The notes below the pieces were generated by a model that had not been told where the DNA came from, ran no database searches, and saw nothing but the letters and a program-made list of their open reading frames with translations. Shown piece after piece: positions 7,443 through 15,503 of a DNA stretch of 24,461 bases. Position 1 is the first letter of the stretch. The number at the start of each line of letters is the position of its first letter. Both the position numbers and the translations under genes were made by a program. Origin of the DNA: JAGVWT01 sp964538405 (GTDB taxonomy: Archaea > Nanobdellota > Nanobdellia > Pacearchaeales > GW2011-AR1); the NCBI GenBank assembly GCA_964538405.1, contig CAZIET010000006.1:1-24461 (forward strand). The letters are read 5' to 3'.

Positions 7443-8375
7443 ATGGCAAAATCAATAAATAAAGAACCAAAAGTTTCAATTGTTTTCCTAAATTGGAATG
7501 CAAAAAAACATACATTTGAACTTATAGAATCACTAAAAAAGATAAAATACAAAAATTTTGACATAATAGTTTCTGATAATGGCTCAACCGACGGAATAGA
7601 AAAGGAATTCAAGAAAAAATACGGAAAAATAGGAACGTTAATAGAAAACAAAAGAAATCTTGGGGAAGATGAAGGGTTGAATGTTGGGATAAGGGAGGCA
7701 CTCAAAAGGAATAGTGATTACGTACTAATTATGGATAATGATATGTATGTAGACAAAGATTTTCTAAACATACTAGTTAACGAGATGGAAAAGCAGACTG
7801 AATTAGCTGTCGTTGGACCTAAGATTTACTATACCCAGCCAGCTGATAACATAATATGGAGTGCTGGTTGTGATCATCATTTCAGGGGGTTCAGATCAAG
7901 ACATCAAGGAGAGGTTGATGTTGGGCAGGCANNNNNNNNNNTTGATTGTGTTCTGCTTATGAGGGCAAGTGTTTTGCGCAAAGAAGGGGTGCTTAACGGA
8001 GAATTTTTCACTATGCATGAAATGACTGGATGGTGTCACAGAGTCTCAAAAAGAGGTTACAAAATAATGTATGTTCCAAGAGCTAAAATATGGCATAAAG
8101 TTTCTACAAGTCTGAATATGACCCCAAACAAAAAAGAAATAATTACATACTATGATATAAGAAACTGGTTATTGTCCAACAAGTATAACGAAAACGTCCT
8201 TTATTTTATGTGGATATTATTCTTACAATCAACAGTCTTTTTTGCTATAAGGTCTGCGAAATACATAAGAGACAAACAACCAAAATTGATGAAGACTTAT
8301 TGGATTGCAATATGGCACGCTTTGATAAACAAGACTCCAATAGAATTGTATCCGTATAAGAAATCTAAGAATTAA
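7443..8375 (+). CDS. Family 2 glycosyltransferase (GT-A), with assembly gap
   Basis: A protein of about 310 residues that should transfer a sugar from a nucleotide-sugar to a growing glycan at the cytoplasmic face of the membrane. The N-terminal nucleotide-binding fold is clear: VSIVFLNWNA (11-20), VSDNGSTDG (43-51), the NLGEDEGLNVGI segment and the metal-binding DND at 98-100. The acceptor-side motif, usually EDxDWC or similar, reads EMTGWCHRVSKRGYKI, so the expected catalytic Asp is Met. This may be real divergence. A hydrophobic stretch near the C-terminus (YFMWILFLQSTVFFAI) may contact the membrane. Ten N bases at 7932-7941 interrupt the gene just before the DCVLLMR strand. The frame is kept only if the gap is truly 10 nt. 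The 3' end overlaps the convergent aminotransferase gene by 11 nt. Confidence 0.82.
   Translation: MAKSINKEPKVSIVFLNWNAKKHTFELIESLKKIKYKNFDIIVSDNGSTDGIEKEFKKKYGKIGTLIENKRNLGEDEGLNVGIREALKRNSDYVLIMDNDMYVDKDFLNILVNEMEKQTELAVVGPKIYYTQPADNIIWSAGCDHHFRGFRSRHQGEVDVGQAXXXXDCVLLMRASVLRKEGVLNGEFFTMHEMTGWCHRVSKRGYKIMYVPRAKIWHKVSTSLNMTPNKKEIITYYDIRNWLLSNKYNENVLYFMWILFLQSTVFFAIRSAKYIRDKQPKLMKTYWIAIWHALINKTPIELYPYKKSKN
7932..7941. other. Assembly gap (10 N)
   Basis: A run of ten undetermined bases inside the glycosyltransferase gene. Its length may be a placeholder. About four residues of the protein are unknown here. Confidence 0.98.
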
Positions 8376-9594
8376 TTACAAGTTCTTTTATTTTACTAGC
8401 AATCATTTCCACATCTTTGTCTTCCAAAGTTGGATAAATTGGTAAAGAAATAATCTCTTTTGATATTTTCTCAGTTATTTTTAATTTCGATTTCACTGAA
8501 TTCGACGAGTATTTTTTTATTACTGGTTGTTGGTGTACTGGAGTCGGATAATGTATTCCTAAGAAAATATTACCTTCTCTCAATTTTTCAATTATTTTAT
8601 TTCTGATTTTTGAACTGACTCTTATTACGTACAAGTGATAGCTGTGTTTCGAATTTGTATTTTCTTTAGGGAGAATTATTCCTTTTATGTTTCCTAATAA
8701 TTCATTGTAAAGCTGAGCTATTTCTCTTCTCCTGTCTATAAAATCTTCCAATAATTCTAATTGCTTTATTCCTATAGCTGAATGAATCTCAGATAATCTG
8801 TAATTTCCACCCAAAATAACATGATTATATCTTCCTTCCTCTCCATGTGAGGATATCATTCTAACTTTCTTTGCTATTTCATCATTATTTGTTATTACCA
8901 TCCCCCCTTCACCACAAACTGTTAGGTTTTTTGTCGGATAGAAACTAAAACATCCGGCTATCCCAAAGGTCCCAACATGCTTTCCATTATATCTGGAGCC
9001 TTGAGCTTGTGCACAATCTTCAATCAAAAATATTTTATTTTCCTCACAGATTTTTGTCAACTCATTTAAATCAGCAACATTTCCATAAAGATGAACTACG
9101 ATAATTGCTTTCGTTTTTTTGGTTATTTTCTTCCTTATCTCTTTTGGATCAATAATAAAAGTTTCCTCTGAAATATCCACAAATATTGGTTTGGCCCCAA
9201 CTTGCAAAACAGGTTCAACAGTGGGCATAGTTGTATGCGAAGGAACTATTACTTCGTCTCCCTTCCCTATTCCTAAACTCCTCAAAACTAACTCTATAGC
9301 AACAGTTCCATTGTTAACTGCAATGGCATGCTTTATTCCACAATATTCTGCAAATTTTCTCTCAAATAACTTGACTTTTTCTCCAGAAGTGAAAATACCA
9401 GAATCAAAAACTTCATTTACAGCCTCTCGCATTTCGGGCGTGACAGTAACTTTAGATGTGAATATTTTTCCAGAATCATCATAAGTGGTTTCTTTATAGC
9501 TTAATTTGTCTGCAATCTCCTTTATTCCATCTTTCAATTCTTCCATATCTCTTTTAATGCTCTTGAAGCTATTTCTTATCTTCCCTTCGTCCAT
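8365..9594 (-). CDS. DegT/DnrJ/EryC1/StrS-family PLP sugar aminotransferase
   Basis: A 409-residue enzyme expected to transfer an amino group, usually from glutamate, to a keto group of a nucleotide-linked sugar. The family signature is complete: NNGTVAIELVLRSLGIGKGDEVIVP-type segment from residue 94, EDCAQAQGS (192-200) with PLP-binding D193, and FSFYPTKNLTVCGEGG with the Schiff-base Lys at K222. The C-terminal HSYHLYVIR and HYPTPVHQQP segments are also typical. An extra N-terminal extension of about 50 mostly helical, charged residues precedes the normal start of the fold. The ATG is supported by a TATA centred 25 nt upstream. The promoter shares a 33-nt block with that of the 1192 fusion gene, so the two are probably expressed together. 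The keto-sugar substrate, likely a dTDP-4-keto-6-deoxyhexose derivative, is inferred from neighbours. Confidence 0.9.
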   Translation of the reverse strand: MDEGKIRNSFKSIKRDMEELKDGIKEIADKLSYKETTYDDSGKIFTSKVTVTPEMREAVNEVFDSGIFTSGEKVKLFERKFAEYCGIKHAIAVNNGTVAIELVLRSLGIGKGDEVIVPSHTTMPTVEPVLQVGAKPIFVDISEETFIIDPKEIRKKITKKTKAIIVVHLYGNVADLNELTKICEENKIFLIEDCAQAQGSRYNGKHVGTFGIAGCFSFYPTKNLTVCGEGGMVITNNDEIAKKVRMISSHGEEGRYNHVILGGNYRLSEIHSAIGIKQLELLEDFIDRRREIAQLYNELLGNIKGIILPKENTNSKHSYHLYVIRVSSKIRNKIIEKLREGNIFLGIHYPTPVHQQPVIKKYSSNSVKSKLKITEKISKEIISLPIYPTLEDKDVEMIASKIKELVINS

Positions 9595-9613
9595 AATAGA
9601 TTTTTCATAGATT

Positions 9614-9648
9614 CCTATAAAAAGATTTGTGAATTGTAAAACTTGTAA
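9614..9648 (-). promoter_or_regulatory. Aminotransferase promoter with the shared upstream block
   Basis: Read on the minus strand: TTACAAGTTTTACAATT (9648-9632), CACAAATC (9631-9624), then TTTTTATAGG (9623-9614), with TATA centred 25 nt before the ATG at 9594. It differs at two of 33 positions from the block before the 1192 gene. The upstream part also contains the direct repeat TTACAA-GTT-TTACAA. Confidence 0.65.
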
Positions 9649-9685
9649 TGTCTAAGTAGTACTTTTGGACAATAGAATTAAGTAT

Positions 9686-9701
9686 CATAAGTGTTTTAAA
9701 G
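9686..9701 (+). promoter_or_regulatory. Core promoter of rmlB-rmlA
   Basis: CATAAGT followed by GTTTTAAAG, TATA centred 25 nt before the rmlB ATG at 9722; leaderless. Confidence 0.6.
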
Positions 9702-9721
9702 AAATCTTGAAGTAATAATGT

Positions 9722-10714
9722 ATGAAAGTTATGGTGACTGGAGGCAGCGGTTTTATTGGGGGCAATTTTATAAAATATTTACTTACGGATTCCGAAGTCC
9801 CTAAAGATATTCAGATAATCAATATAGACAACCTTACTTATGCCGGAATTGGAAGGAATATAGAACATATGAAATTGTCTTCAAATCCAAACTACTCATT
9901 CGTAAAAGCAGATATTTGCGATAAAAATGAAATGGATAAAATCTTTTCCAAACATAATCCTGATATAATTTTTAATTTTGCTGCAGAATCGCATGTTGAC
10001 CGCAGCATAGTGGATTCAGATGCTTTTGAGAGAACAAATTTCTTGGGAGCATGTAATATTTTCAAGCTAGCGATAAAAAACAACATAAAGAAGTTTATTC
10101 ACATATCGACAGACGAAGTATATGGAAGCATAAAGGAAGGAAGTTTTTCAGAAGATTCAAAATTAAATCCGTCCAGCGCTTATTCCGCAACAAAGGCCGC
10201 AGCTGATTTAATGGCTTTGGCATTTCATAAAACATATGGCTTTCCAGTGATTGTAACAAGGAGTGCAAATAATTATGGACCTTACCAATTCCCAGAGAAA
10301 ATTATGCCCCTTTTCATCACAAACCTCATTGAAGACAAAAAGGTTCCTTTAATGTTTTCAGATGAGAATCCGGGATTAAACGTAAGAGACTGGCTGCATG
10401 TTGAAGACAACTGTAAGGCAATATGGTTTGTTGCGAATAACGGAAATGTTGGAGAAGTTTACACAATTCCCGGAGAGAATGAATTACCAAATATTGATAT
10501 CACGAGAATCATTTTAAACCAATTTGGACTTGGGGATGAAATGATTGAAAAAATACCCCACAGAAAAGGACATGATTTTAGGTATTCTATCAAAGGAGAT
10601 AAATTGAAAACTCTTGGATTTGAATATTCGCACAAAAACCTTCAGGAAGAAATAAAAAAACTTGTTGATTGGTACAAAAATAATGCTGATTGGTGGAGGC
10701 CATTAAAAAAATGA
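9722..10714 (+). CDS. rmlB: dTDP-glucose 4,6-dehydratase
   Basis: A 330-residue extended SDR that converts dTDP-glucose to dTDP-4-keto-6-deoxyglucose, the branch point of deoxysugar synthesis. NAD-binding TGGSGFIG is at 6-13, and DNLTYAG follows the second strand. The dehydratase-specific triad T130-D131-E132 sits in HISTDEVYG, and catalytic Y154 and K158 lie in SAYSATK. NNYGPYQFPEKIMPLFI and VRDWLHVEDNC are RmlB hallmarks, as is the WWRPL end. The stop codon overlaps the ATG of rmlA (ATGA), so the pair is one operon. Length fits the family. Confidence 0.95.
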   Translation: MKVMVTGGSGFIGGNFIKYLLTDSEVPKDIQIINIDNLTYAGIGRNIEHMKLSSNPNYSFVKADICDKNEMDKIFSKHNPDIIFNFAAESHVDRSIVDSDAFERTNFLGACNIFKLAIKNNIKKFIHISTDEVYGSIKEGSFSEDSKLNPSSAYSATKAAADLMALAFHKTYGFPVIVTRSANNYGPYQFPEKIMPLFITNLIEDKKVPLMFSDENPGLNVRDWLHVEDNCKAIWFVANNGNVGEVYTIPGENELPNIDITRIILNQFGLGDEMIEKIPHRKGHDFRYSIKGDKLKTLGFEYSHKNLQEEIKKLVDWYKNNADWWRPLKK

Positions 10715-11457
10715 GGGGAGTTATTCTTGCCGGAGGAACTGGAAGTAGACTTTACCCCTGCACCAAAATTACCAACAAACATTTGCTTCCTGTTTACAAT
10801 AAGCCGATGATTTACTATCCATTAAAAACACTTGTGGATGCAGGAATAAAAGACATATTGATAGTTTCTGGACCTGGACATGCAGGACATTTTGTCAATT
10901 TGCTAGGATCTGGAAAAGAATTTGGAGTAAAATTAAGCTATGAAGTACAGGATGAAGCAGGTGGAATAGCACAAGCACTTGGGTTGGCTGAAGGATTTGT
11001 TGACAATGATAAGTTAGTCGTAATTCTTGGAGATAATATCTTTGAGGACAACATAACTGAATATGTAAATGAATTTATAAAACAAAATGACGGGGCTAGA
11101 ATTTTCCTAAAAGAAGTTGACATGGAAGGGGCTAAAAGATTTGGAATTGCGGTGATTGAAGGAGATAAGGTAACTTACGTCGAAGAAAAACCGCAAAATC
11201 CGAAAACAAACTTGGCAATGACTGGATTGTACATGTTTGACTCAAATGTCTTTGATATAATAAAAGCACTGAAACCTTCTGGAAGAGGAGAATTGGAGAT
11301 AACTGATGCAATTGACAATTATGTCAAAAAAGGAAACTGCAAATATAACATCATAAAAGGGTTCTGGTCTGATGCAGGAACGTTCGAAAGCTTGAACAAA
11401 GCCAGCAATTTAGTAAGAGAAAAGGAAAGTTCTCAAGCTGATTTAGACAATTCATAA
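10711..11457 (+). CDS. rmlA: Glucose-1-phosphate thymidylyltransferase (short form)
   Basis: A 248-residue nucleotidyltransferase forming dTDP-glucose from dTTP and glucose 1-phosphate, the step before RmlB. The signature GGTGSRLYP lies at residues 8-16, followed by ITNKHLLPVYNKPMIYYPL, GDNIFEDN at the metal site, and VEEKPQNPKTNLAMTGLYMFD. I chose the ATG at 10711, which overlaps the rmlB stop. An in-frame TTG at 10690 would add seven residues before the conserved strand. GGAGG within the end of rmlB lies about 11 nt upstream and could act as a ribosome binding site, although it also encodes the conserved RmlB C-terminus. The protein is about 40 residues shorter than enterobacterial RmlA, lacking the C-terminal part, as in other short forms. 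Its last 25 nt overlap the convergent SDR gene. Confidence 0.93.
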   Translation: MRGVILAGGTGSRLYPCTKITNKHLLPVYNKPMIYYPLKTLVDAGIKDILIVSGPGHAGHFVNLLGSGKEFGVKLSYEVQDEAGGIAQALGLAEGFVDNDKLVVILGDNIFEDNITEYVNEFIKQNDGARIFLKEVDMEGAKRFGIAVIEGDKVTYVEEKPQNPKTNLAMTGLYMFDSNVFDIIKALKPSGRGELEITDAIDNYVKKGNCKYNIIKGFWSDAGTFESLNKASNLVREKESSQADLDNS

Positions 11458-12497
11458 TCTATAGTTCTTTTTAACCCTTCTTCCAAATCAATTTTTGGTT
11501 TCCATCCAAGTTTAGAAATCTTTGAAATGTCTGCGGCAAAATGACCCGGCTCTATAGCCTTTCTTTCTATTGGATAAGGTATTATTTTTATTTCTCCTTT
11601 TTTCGTAATGCCTACGATTATCTCAGCTAATTTTTTTATCTTAACAAGATTATTTCCGAGGGGATTCTCCATTCCATCTTTTCCCACACAGCATCCAAGA
11701 TTGAAGATCTCGCCATTTATATCTAATGAAGATATTAATAAAAATGCATCAACAACATCGTCTACATAATTGAAATCTCTTAATGCCTCTCCAGCACCCC
11801 AAAGCTCAATTATATCTCCATTTGTAGCCTTTTCAATAAAGACAGGAACTACCCCTCCTGATTTTGAGGATTGTCTTGGACCGTATGCATTGGTTATCCT
11901 TATACTGTTGATTTGGATATCTATTCCTTGTTCCCTAAGTATATTATCTACAATCATATGGTAAGACTCTGCAGCGTTCTTACTTATGGATTGATAATCA
12001 GTAAGGTTTCCTGGTCTGTAATCCTCTTTTACAGGCAAGTCATTGAAAGGAACTCTTCCATATTGGTCCCGGGTTCCAGCAAAAATAATTTTGAGTTTCT
12101 TCTTTGGATTTTCAATCATAACCTGTCTGCATGCCTCAAGAAAGTAAACTTGCGACATAAAATTTATCTCAGTATCAAAGTCAAGTTCTTTTTTATCCAA
12201 TTTTGTATGCTTTGTCGAACCCGCAAGATTAAAGGTTATATCCACGCTTTTTACAATGGATTTCATCTTCTGTATATTTTTTATGTTTCCTTCTATACCT
12301 GTGTAAATCTCGAGAAGATTTCTATTTTCTATTGTGGAAATATTTTGTATGTTTCCTCCAAGACCTTCAACTAAAGAATCAACAATAATTATCTTTTTAG
12401 GATTTAAATTAGCTAACTTAATTGCTAAATTGCTTCCGATGAATCCAAGTCCCCCTGTAATCAAGATAGTTTTTCCAGAAAAATAATTATTATTCAT
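11433..12497 (-). CDS. NAD-dependent epimerase/dehydratase (extended SDR)
   Basis: A 354-residue extended SDR acting on a nucleotide-sugar. TGGLGFIG at 14-21 binds the cofactor, and VDSL with D40 after the second strand fits NAD preference. GTRDQYG (141-147) holds the catalytic Thr position. The usual YxxxK is displaced: the segment DYQSISK places Y168 five residues before K173, with Gln at the expected Tyr site. A related SDR group with 'NGINK' in place of YxxxK exists, so this may be a subfamily trait rather than damage. RDFNYVDDVVDAF and FAADISKISKLGWKP are typical of sugar epimerases. The gene starts 4 nt after the 12502 gene ends, with AGGGG 8 nt before the ATG, so they form an operon of two SDRs. 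Reaction unknown. Confidence 0.85.
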   Translation of the reverse strand: MNNNYFSGKTILITGGLGFIGSNLAIKLANLNPKKIIIVDSLVEGLGGNIQNISTIENRNLLEIYTGIEGNIKNIQKMKSIVKSVDITFNLAGSTKHTKLDKKELDFDTEINFMSQVYFLEACRQVMIENPKKKLKIIFAGTRDQYGRVPFNDLPVKEDYRPGNLTDYQSISKNAAESYHMIVDNILREQGIDIQINSIRITNAYGPRQSSKSGGVVPVFIEKATNGDIIELWGAGEALRDFNYVDDVVDAFLLISSLDINGEIFNLGCCVGKDGMENPLGNNLVKIKKLAEIIVGITKKGEIKIIPYPIERKAIEPGHFAADISKISKLGWKPKIDLEEGLKRTIDYELSKSA

Positions 12498-12501
12498 AGA
12501 A

Positions 12502-13455
12502 TTAACCCCTATTGTTTATTGCTTTAAACAAATCCACCGTTTCTTTGATATCTCTATATAGGTCATCTTGAGGAACAAATCCCAATTTTCTAATCTTATC
12601 GTCACCTACATGATATGGTTTTTGATTTAATAAAGGAGATTTTGTTATTTCGATCTTTACATCTTTGGATGCTGCTTTTACTGCATCAATTATTTCTCCC
12701 ATTCCAAAGTTTTTTGTTATAATATTATATATTTCTCCAGGTTGTCCATTTGTCTCTAGGAATTGATATGCCCTAACACAATCGTTTAATCCCAAATATG
12801 GTCTTTTACTATTAAGAGCAGAATCCCACACAGTCAATGGCTTGTTCATTGCAGCCAAATAGCAGAATTTGTTGACTGCAGTATGAAATCTCATTCCGAT
12901 GCTTGCCCCAAATATTGTTCCTTTTCTCAAAATTATTATTGGAAATCCTGTATCTTGGTAAATTTTTTGTAACAATTTCTCGGTTTTTCTTTTCCATTCT
13001 GCATACGGTGTTGCGGGTTTATAGGTTTCTTCGGCAGAGTTTTCATCAACTATTCCCTCTGCTTCTCCGTAAACGCTTGTAGTGGATGCATACAGGAATC
13101 TCTTCACTTTAGCTTGCATTGCTGCATTAACCACATTCCATGTTCCTTCATAAATTACTTTCTGAGTCAACTGAGGATCATTTATAGTAGATGGCGCATC
13201 AGTAACAGAAGCTAGATGAATTACAATATCAATTTCTTTCATAACTTCTCGCATTTTTTCTATATCTCTTACGTCTGCTTCAATAAATTCTATCTTTACC
13301 TTAGTCTGAGGTAAATCAAACAAAGAACAATATCTTTGAACAAGGAAATTGTCTACAATTCTGATCAATTCTATATCCTCTCTTTTTGCATAGTCTCGTA
13401 TAAGCTTAGAACCTATGTGTCCCAAACCCCCCGTAATGAGAAATTTTAAACCCAT
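12502..13455 (-). CDS. NAD-dependent epimerase/dehydratase (extended SDR)
   Basis: A 317-residue extended SDR for a nucleotide-linked sugar. The cofactor loop is TGGLGHIG (8-15). VDNF with D35 follows the second strand, LYASTTSVYGEAEG (121-134) holds the catalytic Ser/Thr, and Y151 and K155 form an intact YxxxK in PYAEWKRKTE. The ending KIRKLGFVPQDDLYRDIKETV is typical of epimerases such as GalE-like and WbpP-like proteins. It is the first gene of a two-gene operon with the SDR at 11433. Its promoter region carries a perfect 17-nt palindrome shared with the divergent 13545 gene. Whether it epimerises, reduces or dehydrates cannot be decided here. Confidence 0.87.
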   Translation of the reverse strand: MGLKFLITGGLGHIGSKLIRDYAKREDIELIRIVDNFLVQRYCSLFDLPQTKVKIEFIEADVRDIEKMREVMKEIDIVIHLASVTDAPSTINDPQLTQKVIYEGTWNVVNAAMQAKVKRFLYASTTSVYGEAEGIVDENSAEETYKPATPYAEWKRKTEKLLQKIYQDTGFPIIILRKGTIFGASIGMRFHTAVNKFCYLAAMNKPLTVWDSALNSKRPYLGLNDCVRAYQFLETNGQPGEIYNIITKNFGMGEIIDAVKAASKDVKIEITKSPLLNQKPYHVGDDKIRKLGFVPQDDLYRDIKETVDLFKAINNRG

Positions 13456-13473
13456 AATCTGCTGAAAAGTAAG

Positions 13474-13491
13474 TTATTTTTAAGACTTGTG
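13474..13491 (-). promoter_or_regulatory. Core promoter of the two-SDR operon
   Basis: On the minus strand CACAAGTC (13491-13484) then TTAAAAATAA (13483-13474), TATA centred 24 nt before the ATG at 13455. Confidence 0.55.
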
Positions 13492-13494
13492 GAA

Positions 13495-13511
13495 ATGAAA
13501 TCTTATTTCAT
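13495..13511. promoter_or_regulatory. Perfect palindrome between divergent promoters, candidate operator
   Basis: ATGAAAT-CTT-ATTTCAT is a perfect 7-3-7 inverted repeat. It begins 4 nt beyond the BRE of the leftward SDR promoter and overlaps the BRE (CATAAAC, 13509-13515) of the rightward promoter. A dimeric regulator bound here could block TFB at both. The protein that would bind is not identified. Confidence 0.55.
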
Positions 13512-13526
13512 AAACTTTATATAATC
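13509..13526 (+). promoter_or_regulatory. Core promoter of the 13545 gene
   Basis: CATAAAC followed by CTTTATATAATC, TATA centred about 26 nt before the ATG at 13545. Confidence 0.6.
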
Positions 13527-13544
13527 ATTAAAGGGAAAACTTTC

Positions 13545-14504
13545 ATGGACAAGCCATTCCCAAGAAAGGAAATATATGTACACACACTTCCAAATATCTT
13601 AACGTCAGGACAGGTTTCTGCAATAGATCATGGAAGATTAGAGCTTAATGAAGAGTTGAGAAGATATGCAGATGCTAAATGGGAAAAAGAAAATCAAAAG
13701 GATCCGAACTCGGTTATCCCTTCTGCATTTATGGTAGAAACAGATGAAAACTCAATGACAGTCCATTGTCATGGAACAGAATATAAATATCTTTTAGGAA
13801 CAGTAAAAATGGCAAGAGAAGAGGGGACTTCTGATTTACCTCAATTAATTTCTGATTTAAGTAGCGAGATTATGCTTTTGACCAAAGATGAGATGTTTGT
13901 GTTAGAAAGAAGATTAGGAGAAGCAACTCAGGTTGGGATAAGGCGTTATGATATTCCTTCATATCAAAATGCCCAAATATGGGTGGATTCAATTATGCCA
14001 GGGGAGAGAGATCAAATTGACTTAAATGATGGAATGTGGGATATGCCTGGGTTTGCCAGATGGAGTTTAATGAGAGAGTTCGGATTAAGATCAAAAGAAA
14101 TAGGACAAATTTTCTATACTGGTTTTGCTAGAGGTTTTGAAGTATCAATTTCACCCCAATTCAATGGGTTTGCAAGAACTAATCTTACGGGAGAAGAATT
14201 GATGGCAAGGAAAGTTGATGGAGACAGATTAATATACCGTTTTGAAGAACTAACTGAACTATTTGCATCTTTAGGTAAAGAGTTTAAAAGAAGAGACTTA
14301 AAACCAGACGTGTATGGAAGAATTCCTAGGACAACCCATGATGGATTCAGAATAATCGATGGCTGCCTTGGAAATCTTTTAAGCAATGCTTACCATCTTA
14401 ATGGAATAGAAAGATACACACAGCTAAAGGCAATCTTGAAAGAAAAGGGTTATGTAATACATGAAGTTCCAACAGGAAATGTAAATCTTGATGATTTAAA
14501 CTAA
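13545..14504 (+). CDS. Hypothetical protein with weak Nudix-like features
   Basis: A 319-residue soluble protein I cannot assign. The middle contains MTVHCHGTEYKYLLGT (about 71-86), then a strand EIMLLTKDEMFVLERR (about 108-123). This order of a 'tdYkyflGT' segment before a 'llt.Dg.lvleRR' strand resembles some Nudix proteins. Where a Nudix box would stand there is only WSLMREFGLRSKEI, with a Glu and Gly in partial agreement, followed by YTGFARGFEVSISPQFNGF. The box is therefore degenerate and hydrolase activity is doubtful. There is no membrane segment. It lies among sugar-nucleotide genes, shares a palindromic intergenic region with the SDR operon, and its 3' end overlaps the next convergent SDR by 9 nt. 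A sugar-nucleotide binding or hydrolysing role is conjecture. Confidence 0.7.
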   Translation: MDKPFPRKEIYVHTLPNILTSGQVSAIDHGRLELNEELRRYADAKWEKENQKDPNSVIPSAFMVETDENSMTVHCHGTEYKYLLGTVKMAREEGTSDLPQLISDLSSEIMLLTKDEMFVLERRLGEATQVGIRRYDIPSYQNAQIWVDSIMPGERDQIDLNDGMWDMPGFARWSLMREFGLRSKEIGQIFYTGFARGFEVSISPQFNGFARTNLTGEELMARKVDGDRLIYRFEELTELFASLGKEFKRRDLKPDVYGRIPRTTHDGFRIIDGCLGNLLSNAYHLNGIERYTQLKAILKEKGYVIHEVPTGNVNLDDLN

Positions 14505-15485
14505 GTTTATGTAAAACTGTATTGTTCTTTTCAAACCTTCATCAAATGAGACTCTTGGAAACCAACCTGCGTCTTTTTTGAATTTTGAATAATCAGCAAC
14601 AAAATCTCTTTTGTTTATTGTATTGTCTTCTTCGGGAAATGGAACATGTTCTATTATAACTGGTTTTTCTGGCGCCAGGTCTTCCATTGCCTTTTTTATT
14701 TTTGAGACAACTTCGTTAAAAGTCCTCCCTATTCCAGTACCAATTACATACATTTTTCCATTAGTTTTGCTTGAAATTGCAGCAAGAATGAAAGCATCAA
14801 CATAATTCTGCACATAGCAATAGTCTCTTATAAAATTTCCCTTACCCCAAACTGTTAGTTTTTCCCCACGCAAGGCTTTGCCAATCATGAAATTCAAAAC
14901 ACCCCTATTTGGATTCTCAATGCTCTGAAATTCTCCAAAAACGTTTGATAACCTTAAAGAGATCGTATTCATTCCATAGATTTTATTATAGATATAAAGA
15001 TACTTTTCAGCGAGAAGCTTGTTTGCCTCATAAACAGAAAGTGGAAGTTCTGGGTGTTTCTCATCTACTGGAATCTTTAAAGGAATACCAACAATCGTGG
15101 ACGTGCTTGAAAAAACAATCTTAACATTCTTATTTTCCTTTCTACATGCTTCAAGCAATGTTAAAATTCCAATTATATCAGAATTTACATCCTCTTTTGG
15201 ATTTGCCATGGATTTTTTTAAATCTGTCTGCCAGGCAAAATGAAAAATATAATCTTTGTCTTTTATGACCCTAATCAAATCTTTTTCGTTCGTTAATTCG
15301 CCTTCAAAAATCTTTATTGCCCTTTTTATTTCATTCAAGTTCTTTATGTTTGTCTTTGGTTTTAGGAAAACTGAAACATTCGCACCAAGAGATACTAATC
15401 TCTTTGCAAGATTACTGCCGAGAAATCCCGCTCCACCAGTTATCAACACATTCTTTCCAATTATCTGATTAAAATCAAAAGCCAT
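14496..15485 (-). CDS. NAD-dependent epimerase/dehydratase (extended SDR)
   Basis: A 329-residue extended SDR. TGGAGFLG (16-23) binds the cofactor, FSSTSTIVG (125-133) supplies the catalytic Ser/Thr, and Y152 and K156 form an intact YxxxK in VYEANKLLAE. RLSNVFGEFQ, IRDYCYVQNYVDAF and FVADYSKFKKDAGWFPRV match sugar-nucleotide epimerases and reductases. It is the third SDR of the cluster and could be the 4-keto reductase that finishes a deoxysugar, but sequence does not fix the reaction. The promoter (15504-15521) has an ATTCAA-TAT-TTGAAT palindrome directly upstream. It is transcribed divergently from the methyltransferase-cupin fusion, with 114 nt between starts, which suggests shared control of the two. 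Confidence 0.87.
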   Translation of the reverse strand: MAFDFNQIIGKNVLITGGAGFLGSNLAKRLVSLGANVSVFLKPKTNIKNLNEIKRAIKIFEGELTNEKDLIRVIKDKDYIFHFAWQTDLKKSMANPKEDVNSDIIGILTLLEACRKENKNVKIVFSSTSTIVGIPLKIPVDEKHPELPLSVYEANKLLAEKYLYIYNKIYGMNTISLRLSNVFGEFQSIENPNRGVLNFMIGKALRGEKLTVWGKGNFIRDYCYVQNYVDAFILAAISSKTNGKMYVIGTGIGRTFNEVVSKIKKAMEDLAPEKPVIIEHVPFPEEDNTINKRDFVADYSKFKKDAGWFPRVSFDEGLKRTIQFYINLV

Positions 15486-15503
15486 GCTGTAAAGTTCTGA
15501 AAT

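Noticed and set aside
11871..12374. A 167-codon open frame on the plus strand
   Set aside because: It lies wholly inside the SDR gene in antisense, has a composition rich in Cys, Phe and Tyr with no domain, and has no promoter.
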